The translations under genes and the position numbers were made by a program. Of a stretch of DNA of 64,000 nt, positions 35,493 to 46,256 are shown piece after piece. The DNA comes from Epiperipatus broadwayi (taxonomy: Eukaryota > Onychophora > Udeonychophora > Euonychophora > Peripatidae). The notes beneath the pieces are model-generated. The model ran no database searches. It was given only the letters and a program-made list of their open reading frames with translations, and was not told the DNA's origin. The DNA is taken from positions 806,001 through 870,000 of the forward strand of contig JAQFVV010012507.1 of NCBI GenBank assembly GCA_028023455.1, in the 5' to 3' direction. Positions within the stretch are counted from its first letter, which is position 1, and every line of letters begins with the position of its first letter.

Positions 35493-38400
35493 ATGTTGCT
35501 TAATGTTTTTGCTGTTAATGTTAGAGGTTTAAATTCTATTTCTAGAGTTTATGCTATAATGCATTGGCTTCAGAAATGCAATTTTCATATTGCATGCTTT
35601 GGAGAGACGATGCTACATAATCATTCCAGTTATCGAATTCATGATTTAATGCAAAATCTTGGTTCATTTTATTATGTTCCTAATATATCTGCTTCATCTG
35701 GTATCGCTTTGCTTGTAAGTAAGCATCTTGCTTTTAATGATATCAAAATCATGTATTTGGATCATAATTTTTTGATGACCAATATTACATTTGGAAGTTT
35801 TACTCTGAATATCATTTATTTATATGTTAAGAGTGAGTTCCTCTTTGCTCATTCTATATTCAATAAAATTAATTCTCTTTTGTCTTCAAATTCTTATCCA
35901 ACTATATTTCTTGGTGATTTCAATATGTGTTACATGCATTTTAATAATAAATTCCTACATCTTTTTAATAGAGTATTTTTATCTGGTGAAGGATGTTTTC
36001 CTCTTAATGCATTTTCCTTTTATACTCGTCACACCCTTCTTTAATTGATCTTCTTTACTATTCTCCTGAACTTCACCTTGACATTTCAGCAAAGCTTCAG
36101 GTTGTTCCTTTCTCGGATCATTTGGCTATGCATGTTGCATTGTTGATTGATACTTCCTTTGTTGCTCAGTCTCATAGTTCTCTTACAATAAGGCTCTTAA
36201 ATAAATTAACAGCTCCTGCTTCAATTTTTTCAGAGGCATGTATTCTTTTTAGAAAAGTGGATATTCTTTCATTACCTGCCATATCGGCATGGTCTTCTTT
36301 TGTTGGTATTCTCAGTTCTATTATTAATTCTTATACTAGAAAGACAAAAGGTCCAAAGTTTTTACTTAAGCAATTGGATGATATTTCATCCAAACTTTCT
36401 AATCTTTCTTCTTTTGATTCTACCATAGAAAATATTATGCAACTTAAAGTGCAGTATCATGATATACAGAAATCTCTTGCTCATTATGTGGCTATTAAAC
36501 GGTCTAAAATTTTTCTTCAAAATCATCATAACTGGACACGAAGTTATATTAGATGGGTTTTAGGTGCTTATTCTAGACCTACTCCATTAATGATTGACAC
36601 AGGAAATAAAGTATGTTCTGGCCCTATTATGTTGCTTGAACTATGTAATCATTTCAAAACTAAGCTTCAAATGTTGCCTTTTAAAATTGGCGACATCTGG
36701 AATGAATCTGAGCTTGATTCTAGTCATAATATAACTGAAACTATGATTATTCAAAAATTAAATTCTTTTCCAGACAATATACATCCTGGGATTCATGGTA
36801 TTCCCAGGTTTGTCCTTCTTCATCTTTCATTTTTTACAGCTCCAATAGTTCGTAATATGGTTGATATTCTAGCTAATGATTTTATGAATATTCCTGATTT
36901 CTATCCGGTGGCAATGGTCCCTTTTCTTAAGAAGAAATTAACTCCTTCTCCATTATCTAATATTCGTCCTATTTCTATGACACCTCTTTTGATAAAGACT
37001 ATTGAATCTATTGTTAAAGATCATATACAAAATAATATTTATCTTCATTTATCAAAATTTCAATTTGCAAAGAAGGGTCATTCAACAACTGAAGCTGTTC
37101 AGCTTTTTCTTCTTCTCATTGAGTATATTAGGCGTCATAATAAATCAAAACCTGTGGTCGTTCAATTGGACTTCACATCAGCCTTTGATTGTGTTCTGCC
37201 TTCTGTTTTGTTTCAGATTCTTTGGGATTATCAGGTTCCTACTCCATATGTCCGTATTATAGCCAATCATCTACTTAACAGGTCCATCTTTACTTCATTG
37301 GATGGTAAACTTGCAGATGGTTTTCGTCCACATCTCTCAGTGCCACAGGGATCTCCTCTTGCCACATTATGTTTTATTACATATTTAAATCCATTACTTT
37401 TACAGATAGAATCAAAACTGCCTGGTATCTATGTTCCTGCTCTTAAACAGACTATTCATCATATTTCTTATGTTGATGATGTCTCTGTCTTTCTTCCTGA
37501 TAAATCTTTTCTTCTGGCTTTGTTGCAAATATTGGACTCTTTTTCTAATACTTTTAATCTTCATATTAATGTTACAAAATCTGCAATGTGGAAAATTAAA
37601 TCTGGTTTATCAATTATTTCCACTTTCACAGCCAAGCCTCAGTCTTTCCTTGGTTTTCCAATAGTTTTATCTCGTTCAATAATTACAAGGCAGATTCAAA
37701 ATATTATTCTTGATAAAACAAAAAGGATAGTTGCATTGCTTGTTAATATAAATATTTCGCTTATGGGTAAGGTTACACTCTTGAACTCTTTGGTATATTC
37801 AAGGCTTAGTTATTATTTACCAATTATTAGGCCAACAAAGCGTTTTGAGAGGGCTATAAATTAGCTTTGTTCAAAATTATTTTGGAAAAATAAGATCGTA
37901 GCCATCAGTATTGCTAAAATTCAAATGCCAAAGCTTTTAAATGGTCTAGGTTTGCACTCAGTCTCAACTCTATATCTTCAGAGATCTATATCTTTTCTTC
38001 ATGTAACTTGTCTAAAGCTTGCTCAGTTATCCCTTCCTTTGGTTATTGATCCTACAGATACGCCACCTCCATTTTCAAGTTATTGTATTGCTGATTTATG
38101 GAAGTCAGTTATTAAGTCGATACCCTCGGTTCAAGTTGCGCTTGATGGGAAATTGACATTCTGGGATGTTTATAAATTAAAATTTCCACATTATACTCCT
38201 CTTTTGACTTCATTAGGTGTTTCAAATAAAGTTCTCTTGCGTAAAATGAAACTTCTTTTCATTGAAGCAAGACATGTTGATTTTGTACTTAAATTAAATT
38301 TAAATGCGCTCCCAACAAGTGATTTTTTAGTGACCAGCAGAGGCTTCATTAGGATTTCATCTCAGTGTCAATTGTGTAGATTATATGATGAGACAATTCT

Positions 38401-38713
38401 CCATATTTTCTATATATGTCCTGCTCTTAAGTCGATTAGGGACTTTATTGTTGCAAATATCTCTCTGGATCTTAGGGATGCTCTTTCTGTTTCTAACACT
38501 CTTAAGAAGGGATCATTTGCAGCAATAAGATTATCTATTTTTATAACATTTTCTTTATGGTTGACATGTTGCAGACTCATCTTTGGTCATTCTCAGGACT
38601 CGGCTCTAAGTGTCTTTATTAAGCTTCTTGATCAAGTCAAGCAGCGAGACTCTCTGCTTTCGCCTGTGAGTCTTCATGATGATACTTGGGTGAAAGTTTT
38701 ATTTACCTCTTAA
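35493..38713 (+). pseudogene. LINE ORF2: APE endonuclease plus reverse transcriptase, about 1073 codons
   Basis: ATG 35493 gives MLLNVFAVNVRGLN. Endonuclease motifs in order: NVRGLN (about residue 9), GET with catalytic Glu 38, GDFN (Asp about 142), SLIDLLYYS, and SDH (about residue 209). Reverse transcriptase blocks: RPISMTPLL (about 492), LDFTSAFD (about 560), VPQGSPLA, and YVDD (about 660) in place of the commoner YADD/FADD. A C-terminal finger C-x2-C-x8-H-x4-C begins at 38366. Lesions: loss of one base in a C run near 36033-36036, between GDFN and SDH, and an in-frame TAG at 37862-37864 just before a typical LFWKNK block. All catalytic residues I can see are kept. The enzyme would nick target DNA and prime reverse transcription there. 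Confidence 0.92.
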
Positions 38714-38838
38714 TCTTATTAAGATACACTTTTCTCTACATTGACTTTTTCAAGTTTCATTCTGAATGCTATGTAAATTTTTATAAAGTTTAACTGTATA
38801 TTACTATGTTACTATGTTTAATAAATATATTTTAAAAC

Positions 38839-38853
38839 AAAATGTAGATTTGT
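38839..38853 (+). repeat. right target-site duplication of the 6-kb LINE (candidate)
   Basis: AAAATGTAGATTTGT pairs with 32833-32847, one mismatch. Confidence 0.6.
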
Positions 38854-38859
38854 ATTTTT

Positions 38860-41660
38860 TTGATTTTAAATATAATTATTATATAATTACTGTATCAAAA
38901 TAATCATTAATTGTTAATAAACTAGGCAGCAAATGTTTTTTTTTCTTTTCTGATTGTTCTCTAAGTAATCACCATTGATACTGAGCTCAGAAAACAATAA
39001 CCTGCAGCCACTAAGCTCATGGATGTTGGATAACATGTTTTAACATTACTGACTATCGGAAAGTATTGAACTCTTTATTTTTTTAATTAAGAAATTAATG
39101 TTACATTAATTTCATTTTCTAGTGTCAAAGGAGTGTGAAAGCTAGAAAATTAATTTAAAAGTTACATAGAAGGACAATCGCTAGCATCAACTTTAAAACA
39201 AATACTCCCATTATGCCACAAGACTCAAAATCGATAGGTTGGCATAATCATTCTTTAATATGAAAGTGAGTTAAAGTTAAATCTTACTAAATAATTTGGC
39301 CAGTATACTAATCTACTAGTATAACATCAAGATGAGTCAAAAATTATCTGCAATATGATGATTTTAAAAAATTTTGTTAACTGCACTGCTTTATTAGCAC
39401 TTTTATGTAAGACCATGTCCTGATTATCACTGTAAAGTTTTGAATGAATTACCGGTTCAAATGTAAGTGTGAGAAACAATGACTACCCTACTTGCCATTT
39501 GCATACTAAAAGAAAATCATGCAATGATTTATATTTTGTGACCTGAGACTGTGTCTAGATTTTTGTTTTATTATATATTTTACATTGCATATTCTCCTTC
39601 ACTTCAAACTCAAACTTTCTTATATTAGTTCTATGCTATTGTATATTAAAAAGTTTGTATTCCAATTTTTTTATTTTTCTTTACAAATATTTCAAATTTT
39701 GCTTTATAGCTTCACTTGTTCATCACATGGCCTAATAATTCTTTCTAATACAATACAGTTACATAATATTTGGATTAACTTGAGACTGTTATTCAATTTT
39801 CATATCATTAGTAATTTGCTCTACATGTATCAATTATAGTTTTCTAATTATATTATTATTCATTGTTAACTGATTACTTGTCCATAACTTTATTTGTTCT
39901 CTTTAAATTGTTAAAAAATCAGCAATATAATAGATTTCATTGCCATTCATTAATTGTTGTTTATTCTTTATTTTAGTTTCCAATCTTATGACTTCTTGTT
40001 GTTAGACTGTGTTCATTTTAGTTTCTAATCTTATAATTTATGATTGCTGGATATTATCCATTGTGGCTTTTAATTTGGATTTTAATTATGTCATTTGTTA
40101 TTGCTGGCTGTCCTCTTAATTTTATTTTATCTAATGTTGGTTGGCGTTTAATTTTCTAAACAATTCCATGGTCATGGTCATACTAGATTTAGATAAGGGT
40201 AATTTTTTTGATGAAATCATTTCAACTTCATGATTTGCAAATACTAAAATTGTCACATGGACTCATCTATTTGCTTTTATAATTTGCTCCTAGCATTGAA
40301 ATTTCTTAAAAGTTCTGTTTCATTGTATTTTTTTCATAGTATAAAACTTTTATTTCCTTTCGACACATTTTTTTTGTCTAATGAGTTCGTAGATTATTAT
40401 TATATTAATGTGCCTTCTTTCTACATTGTACATTCTCCCTCACCCTATCTCAAAATATCTGATTTCTTAAAGGTCCTCATTATTTAATAGTTCATCTACT
40501 AATTTATTCTTTATCTTTTCAAATATATACATTTCATGCCATCATCTAAATTCTTTAAAACAAATAACAACAAACAAATAAATAGTAAAAATAGCTTATT
40601 TGTATGTGTTTATTGATATATATTCTTTTCTAAACATTAATATAAAATATTCTACATCTTTATCGATATATGGTAAATCTGTTTTAAGTCCAATTGAAGT
40701 TGACTTCAATGTAATGTATCTGACTTATGTTTTTCCAAATGCAATTTGGAAATGTTCTTGGATAAGTTCCAGTTTAACCAAGTGCAGTTACACTTTATTT
40801 TATAAATTTACATTTTTGGGATATTACAATGTAGGTGCCCAGAAACTCTACATTGTGCAAATGGACCCTGTTCATGTGGCCAGATATATATATATATTTT
40901 GATCTTATATATTATAAGGCTTACTACATATATTTTGCAACCAACAAGTTTTTCAAAATTCGAATCTCTTTTAACTTGAACCCACTTGACAATGTTTCCA
41001 ATAAAATACTTTTTCTTTCCCTCATAATGTACCCAAAATAATACCTCATTATTTAATTTTAGTCATTCATTCATGTTTCTCTAAAAATAAATTTTCAATA
41101 ATGGTTCAGAATTTCAATATTTAATCCCATTGGTGTTCTATTTTAAATTTCTCAACCTCTTTTTAATTAAATGGCTTATATATTAACTTCAGCATTATGT
41201 TTTTTTAATATTTTATCTTATTCTATTTCTCTATTAAAATCATAGTGATTTTTTAATCAAGCATTGCAGTTTGTTTGATTTTTATTTTAATGGTATATGT
41301 TTTTAAAAATTATGTATATGTAGTTGTAAGCAAAGAAAAGGTTTCTAATAATTATTTTTATATTCTATTATCTATAATAGTTTTCAGGGTAATTAGTAAC
41401 CCATCTGATCTAATATGATTAAAGAACTCTTCATTCGAATTTTTTATGCAAAATAAAATTAGAATTGTAACATAAATGAAAGAAACAAGCATATTTTTAA
41501 TATTTGATTTCAAATCTGTTAAGATTGGATTTTGGCTCTTAATTTTTCAAAACAAAATCAGCCTAAGTTATTTTGTTAAGAATTCATTGCACTCTAATAT
41601 TCTGTAACATCATTGTATTCTTATTATATTAAAAAAAATCTAAATTTGTAAACATTTATA
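38860..41660. other. AT-rich DNA, no gene seen
   Basis: Several Phe/Leu/Ile-rich frames of 70-100 codons occur (39.6, 40.3, 40.6 and 40.8 kb). They overlap in different frames and look like chance products of T-rich DNA. A good pyrimidine-AG acceptor lies at 38939-38966, but the frames after it are short. No gene called. Confidence 0.45.
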
Positions 41661-41667
41661 AAAGGTA

Positions 41668-42550
<883 letters not shown>

Positions 42551-42551
42551 A

Positions 42552-43085
42552 TTGAATTCTATCTCTCAGCAATTATGTAAACCAAGTTTGTAAATAGCTA
42601 TTGTTAAAGCTCCATCTAGTGATCATAAAATGCAAGCTAAGAGCTAGTTACAAAATTTATAACTTGTTTTGTTTATCATAAATGTACCCTTGAAGTTTTT
42701 GCAATGATATAGATTGCAGAGGCTTTTACTATATGGTGAAAATGAACTGAATTCAGACCAATATAGCTATCTAGTTTCTTTGACTGGATTTGAAGATATT
42801 TACATATTTGAAAAGTTCATGCTTTCAAGCTGATAGAAACATGTTTCATAAATGCTGATTATAGAGTTAGTATTTAGATTTAGTTTCTAGTCTTCCTAGA
42901 CTTTACTGACATGGGCCAACTAGCTTGAAACCATGGTCTAAAGGTTGGAGACAACAAAAGAGATATTGAATTCTATCTCTTTCAGCATTTATGTAAACAA
43001 AGCTTGTAAGGAGCTATTGATAAAGCTCTATCTAGTGATCATAAAATGCAAGCTAAGAGCAAATTACAAAATTTGTAACTTGTTT
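42552..43085 (-). repeat. diverged older member of the 414-418-bp family, about 1.3 units
   Basis: ATTGAATTCTATCTCT occurs at 42551 and 42965, a period of 414 bp. The interior matches the 16.1-kb unit block by block: CATAAATGTACC, TGCAATGATATA, CTATATGGTGA, TGATAGAAAC, AGTTTCTA and GCTTGAAA, with many substitutions and small indels. Orientation is the same as the 16.1-kb unit. It lies between the 880-bp GATA array and a (TA)n at 43089. Confidence 0.82.
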
Positions 43086-43089
43086 ATTA

Positions 43090-43870
43090 TATATATATAT
43101 GTATGTATATATATCAGATAACACTTTAGATTAGCTGTATAAAAACTCCTCTGAACTATACAAAAATTATCATTGTAATATTTTAGTACTAAATAATATC
43201 TCAGAGATACCTTAAACATTTTTCATTTCTTTATAAATGTTTATGTATTTTAGGTAAACTTTCTTTGAAAATCTTTAATAAGATCACAAATTCCTGTCAG
43301 AAAAACTTTTCATCTAGTTTAATTAAGTTTGAATTATTTACTGTATTACTGCAGGTATACTGCAAGATATATGATTAACTTCATAAAAAAAGTCCTGTAC
43401 ATTATTCAAAAAGTTAAAAAGAAAAGCTACTTACACTAGACATTCTTCAATGTATAATACATAATTAAATTTAATTATTTAACCTTCAATTATACTATCT
43501 TTGTACCTATAATTTAATCATTGCAATCTTTAGATATATACATATAATTGAAAAATTTTCATTGCCTTAAGAAGAGATTTTTTCCCCATATTAATCTAAA
43601 TAAAAATTTATCTATGATATCCAGCCAATAATAAAAAAATAACCGACCGATGTTTTTTTTCAGACTTTTGGTGAGGCTAATGAAAATACTTTTCAACCAA
43701 ATATATTAAAATTTCCTCAAATAATTATAAATAACCATAAGATGATTTGTGCAGTATTCTATCATGTTTTAATTTTGACATAAAAATATCTAGACATTAA
43801 TTTTCTAGATTATTTTTGTGCCATATAACCGAAAGAATAAAATCTAAGTTTGATTATAATATTTTTTTTG
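43090..43870. other. AT-rich DNA, no gene seen
   Basis: Starts with a short (TA)n. No coding signal. Confidence 0.5.
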
Positions 43871-43876
43871 GTTTAC

Positions 43877-43935
43877 CTGATTGAGTTAGATCCCAAGTCA
43901 CAGCCATTAATTCATCTTTGAATAAAGATATTCAT
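43877..43935 (-). CDS. candidate short coding exon
   Basis: The minus-strand donor CAATCAG then GTAAAC bounds 43877. An acceptor TTTTATTTAG lies at 43936-43937, and a second AG at about 43916-43917. From the inner acceptor one frame reads DELMAVTWDLTQSG without a stop, a peptide of ordinary protein composition encoded by distinctly less AT-rich DNA. From the outer acceptor the same frame meets a TGA in its first codon. So either the inner acceptor is used, or this is a decayed exon. No family recognised. Confidence 0.3.
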
Positions 43936-43939
43936 CTAA

Positions 43940-44630
43940 ATAAAATTAAAACTGCTGTTTTATGATCTTAGGAATAAAAAAATTTGATATCTAAAAAAAG
44001 TTTTAAAATGTAATGTTAATATGTTAATTTGAAAATTGTTAGAATTTTTTAGAAGTATTTAAATATATGAAATTGTAATAAAAGCTATTTTTAATGCAGT
44101 AATAATATTAATTACACAATACTTAGTATTTATTAAAGAGACAAAGTTAAAATATTAAAATTCACATTAAAAAAAGAGTAGTGACATTATTCAACATAGA
44201 CAAACTTATATCTTGATAATTACAGGAGACATTTATTTTTTAAGTGGAATTAGTTGAAGTATATGTATTCAATTATTTTCATAACTTCTTTCAAGTTTCT
44301 AAATACATTTTATTTAAAGGATAGATAAGAATACAAGTATTTTGTTTACATTGTTACAATGTTTGATGTGAAATCAGTGATTATTAATATATAAAACTAA
44401 ATTAAACTGTATGGGAAGTGTATAGTGATTGTTCTGGTTGAAAGTGTGTAGCAGTTATTGCCTGGGTATTTGCAAAAGCTTCCATGTTTCTTTGTAGATG
44501 AACATGGAGGACAGGATTTTATCTTTTTTTTTATTTTTTGCATTGACTGGATGAAGCAGAGGTCTTCATCTGAATGGGGAAGTGTATATTTTTTTTACAT
44601 CTTACAACCCAAATGGAGTAATGGAAGAAG
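43940..44630. other. AT-rich DNA, no gene seen
   Basis: No coding signal. Confidence 0.45.
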
Positions 44631-44639
44631 ATCGAAAGT

Positions 44640-44870
44640 CTAATGGTAGAAATGTCTCTTCTTTTGATGCAATAATGCAATGATGTGATTAGATAAAAGT
44701 CCACTTTTGCATTTTGGAAAATAATTGTTTTAATTCTTTTCAAACCAGTGCGTGTGTGTATGATGTGTTAATAGGTTTCTTCCTGCCTTTGACAGTTGGG
44801 GCAGGTTGGGTCAACTTTGCAGATATGGTGTTTAACATTGAGGAAGCATTAGATTGGCATGGCCTCTAGG
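44640..44870 (-). pseudogene. decayed LINE ORF2 C-terminal zinc-finger fragment (tentative)
   Basis: A minus-strand frame reads NTICKVDPTCPNCQRQEET, then a stop, then His-containing sequence and FPKCKSG. The C-x2-C followed by an acidic Gln/Glu/Thr run and a downstream His/Cys pair is the usual form of the finger found C-terminal to many LINE reverse transcriptases. Stops are frequent and no RT block is present. Identification rests on this motif alone. Confidence 0.3.
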
Positions 44871-44899
44871 TTAATCTTAACAAGAAATCTAAGTATTTT

Positions 44900-45800
44900 A
44901 TATATGAATATTCATAAAAAAACAAGCACAGTAAAAGTAAACGCTATTTAAAAAAATTCATTATATTTTACAAATATAAGTGAAATACTAAATGAATCTG
45001 TAAATGGTCAAAAAAAAAAAATTAAAAAAAGAATAAATAATTTAACGATCTCTATATAATTTTAAGTGAAATGTAAAAAAAAAAAAAATGTATCCATAAA
45101 TTATTGAAAGAAAAGTTTTTTTATTTTCAGTTCACTCTTGATTTATTTGTTTACATTTTTAAGCAGCTTTCGTTACATTTATAAAAATATATGGTGTTTT
45201 TCTAAATATTGATTTCAAACGCTTTTTTAATCTTGGCCAGCTGTTTTTAAAATCTTAATATTGTAAGAATACAATTTTTTATTTAGCTAGTCATTGGAAG
45301 ACATTTTTCAAAGATCAGCCTTTTTTAACTGTTAGAAAATATTATAAATACGGTATATTATTTATAACCGAGTTTAACAACTTTTTTTTCTATATTTTCA
45401 GCTGTAGGTTAGTTGTTTATCTGGATATATGACGGCTTTTAGATACCGATTTTGATGCCAGATATTTACCAACTATTGATTCTTAGAAAATTTTAAGCGT
45501 TCGTCACTTGACCAAAGTTTTTCAATTTAATGATTTCCGAATTGATTTAACAGAAAAGAATAATCCCAAAGATTATTGAGATACATTGATGTCCCATGAT
45601 ATTGAAGAAAAAAAATTGTATTATTTATAAGTATGTGGTGGGAAGTATATATATTTTTAAAAAAGAGTGTCCTTGGCTTTTGTTTTTGAAAGAATATATA
45701 TATTATTTAAACTAATAATATTCAAGGCTATATAAGTCTATAAAAGTAAAATTTGTTAAAATCAATCAACACTTAGATAATACCAATATCAACAACAATC
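44900..45800. other. AT-rich DNA, no gene seen
   Basis: A strong pyrimidine-AG acceptor at 45385-45401 is followed by a frame containing RLLDTDFDARYLPTID and then SVRHLTKVFQFNDFRIDL, but with four stops in about 75 codons. This could be a decayed exon or element. No gene called. Confidence 0.4.
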
Positions 45801-45810
45801 AACATATTAA

Positions 45811-46234
45811 ACCAAAGGTGTATTTCCACTTTTATTGTTAAAAGGAAGTTGCCTTGACAACAGGTTGAGAATGATGGTTGTTATTGACATTTGGATTATC
45901 TAGGTGTTGACTGCTTTCAATTTATCTAGCTTTGAGCATTATTGGCTTTGCTATTTAAGTATTACAATGTTGGAGAACAGTTTGAAAGTTATAATTGACT
46001 ATATTACTCTGCATTCTGAACAGGTTATATTTATTTACCTGTTTAATGAGGTTTATTTAAACTTCTTTAAAGATTGGGGAGTGAAGTTATTGATATAATG
46101 TCTATATTAATTTATTAGACCATAAATAAATGTGGATTTCTACTTTATTGTTAAAATTAAGTTGCTTTGACAACAGATTGAAATTGTTGATTGTTATTGA
46201 TATTGATGATATCTAAGTATCTACTGCTTTCGAT
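45811..46234 (+). repeat. pair of about 112-bp direct repeats, 308 bp apart
   Basis: Copy 1 (45811-45920) and copy 2 (46119-46234) share ATTGTTAAAA..AAGTTGC, TTTGACAACAG.TTGA and CTACTGCTTTC-like blocks at roughly 80 per cent identity by eye. Copy 2 runs directly into the (TA)n that precedes the 418-bp array. Confidence 0.72.
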
Positions 46235-46256
46235 GAATATATATATATATATATAT

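Larger units (their letters stand above)
32848..38838 (+). mobile_element. nearly full-length two-ORF LINE (APE-type non-LTR retrotransposon)
   Basis: The element is about 6.0 kb and bracketed by 15-bp near-identical repeats. Order: 5' UTR of about 160 bp (begins near CCACTAGATGGCGTTAG), ORF1 with CCHC knuckles, a 31-bp gap, ORF2 with APE endonuclease, reverse transcriptase and a C-terminal CCHC-type finger, then a 125-bp 3' UTR with AATAAA at 38820-38825. There is no RNase H domain and no long poly(A) tail. Domain order fits the L1/Tx1 or Jockey-like groups; I lean to L1/Tx1-like on the RT and endonuclease motifs but cannot place it without a tree. Each ORF has one to three disabling lesions, so it is recent but dead as it stands. 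Confidence 0.92.

Noticed and set aside
35824-36048. Alternative frames inside the LINE (also 37002-37262 and 37431-37664)
   Set aside because: They are shadows of ORF2 in other frames, Phe/Leu-rich with no motifs.
39585-41041. Series of hydrophobic plus-strand frames of 68-100 codons
   Set aside because: T-rich DNA gives Phe/Leu/Ile frames; they overlap in different phases and show no exon signals.
45385-45640. Exon after a strong pyrimidine-AG acceptor
   Set aside because: All frames stop quickly; the best one has four stops in about 75 codons. It is noted only as possible decay in the feature list.
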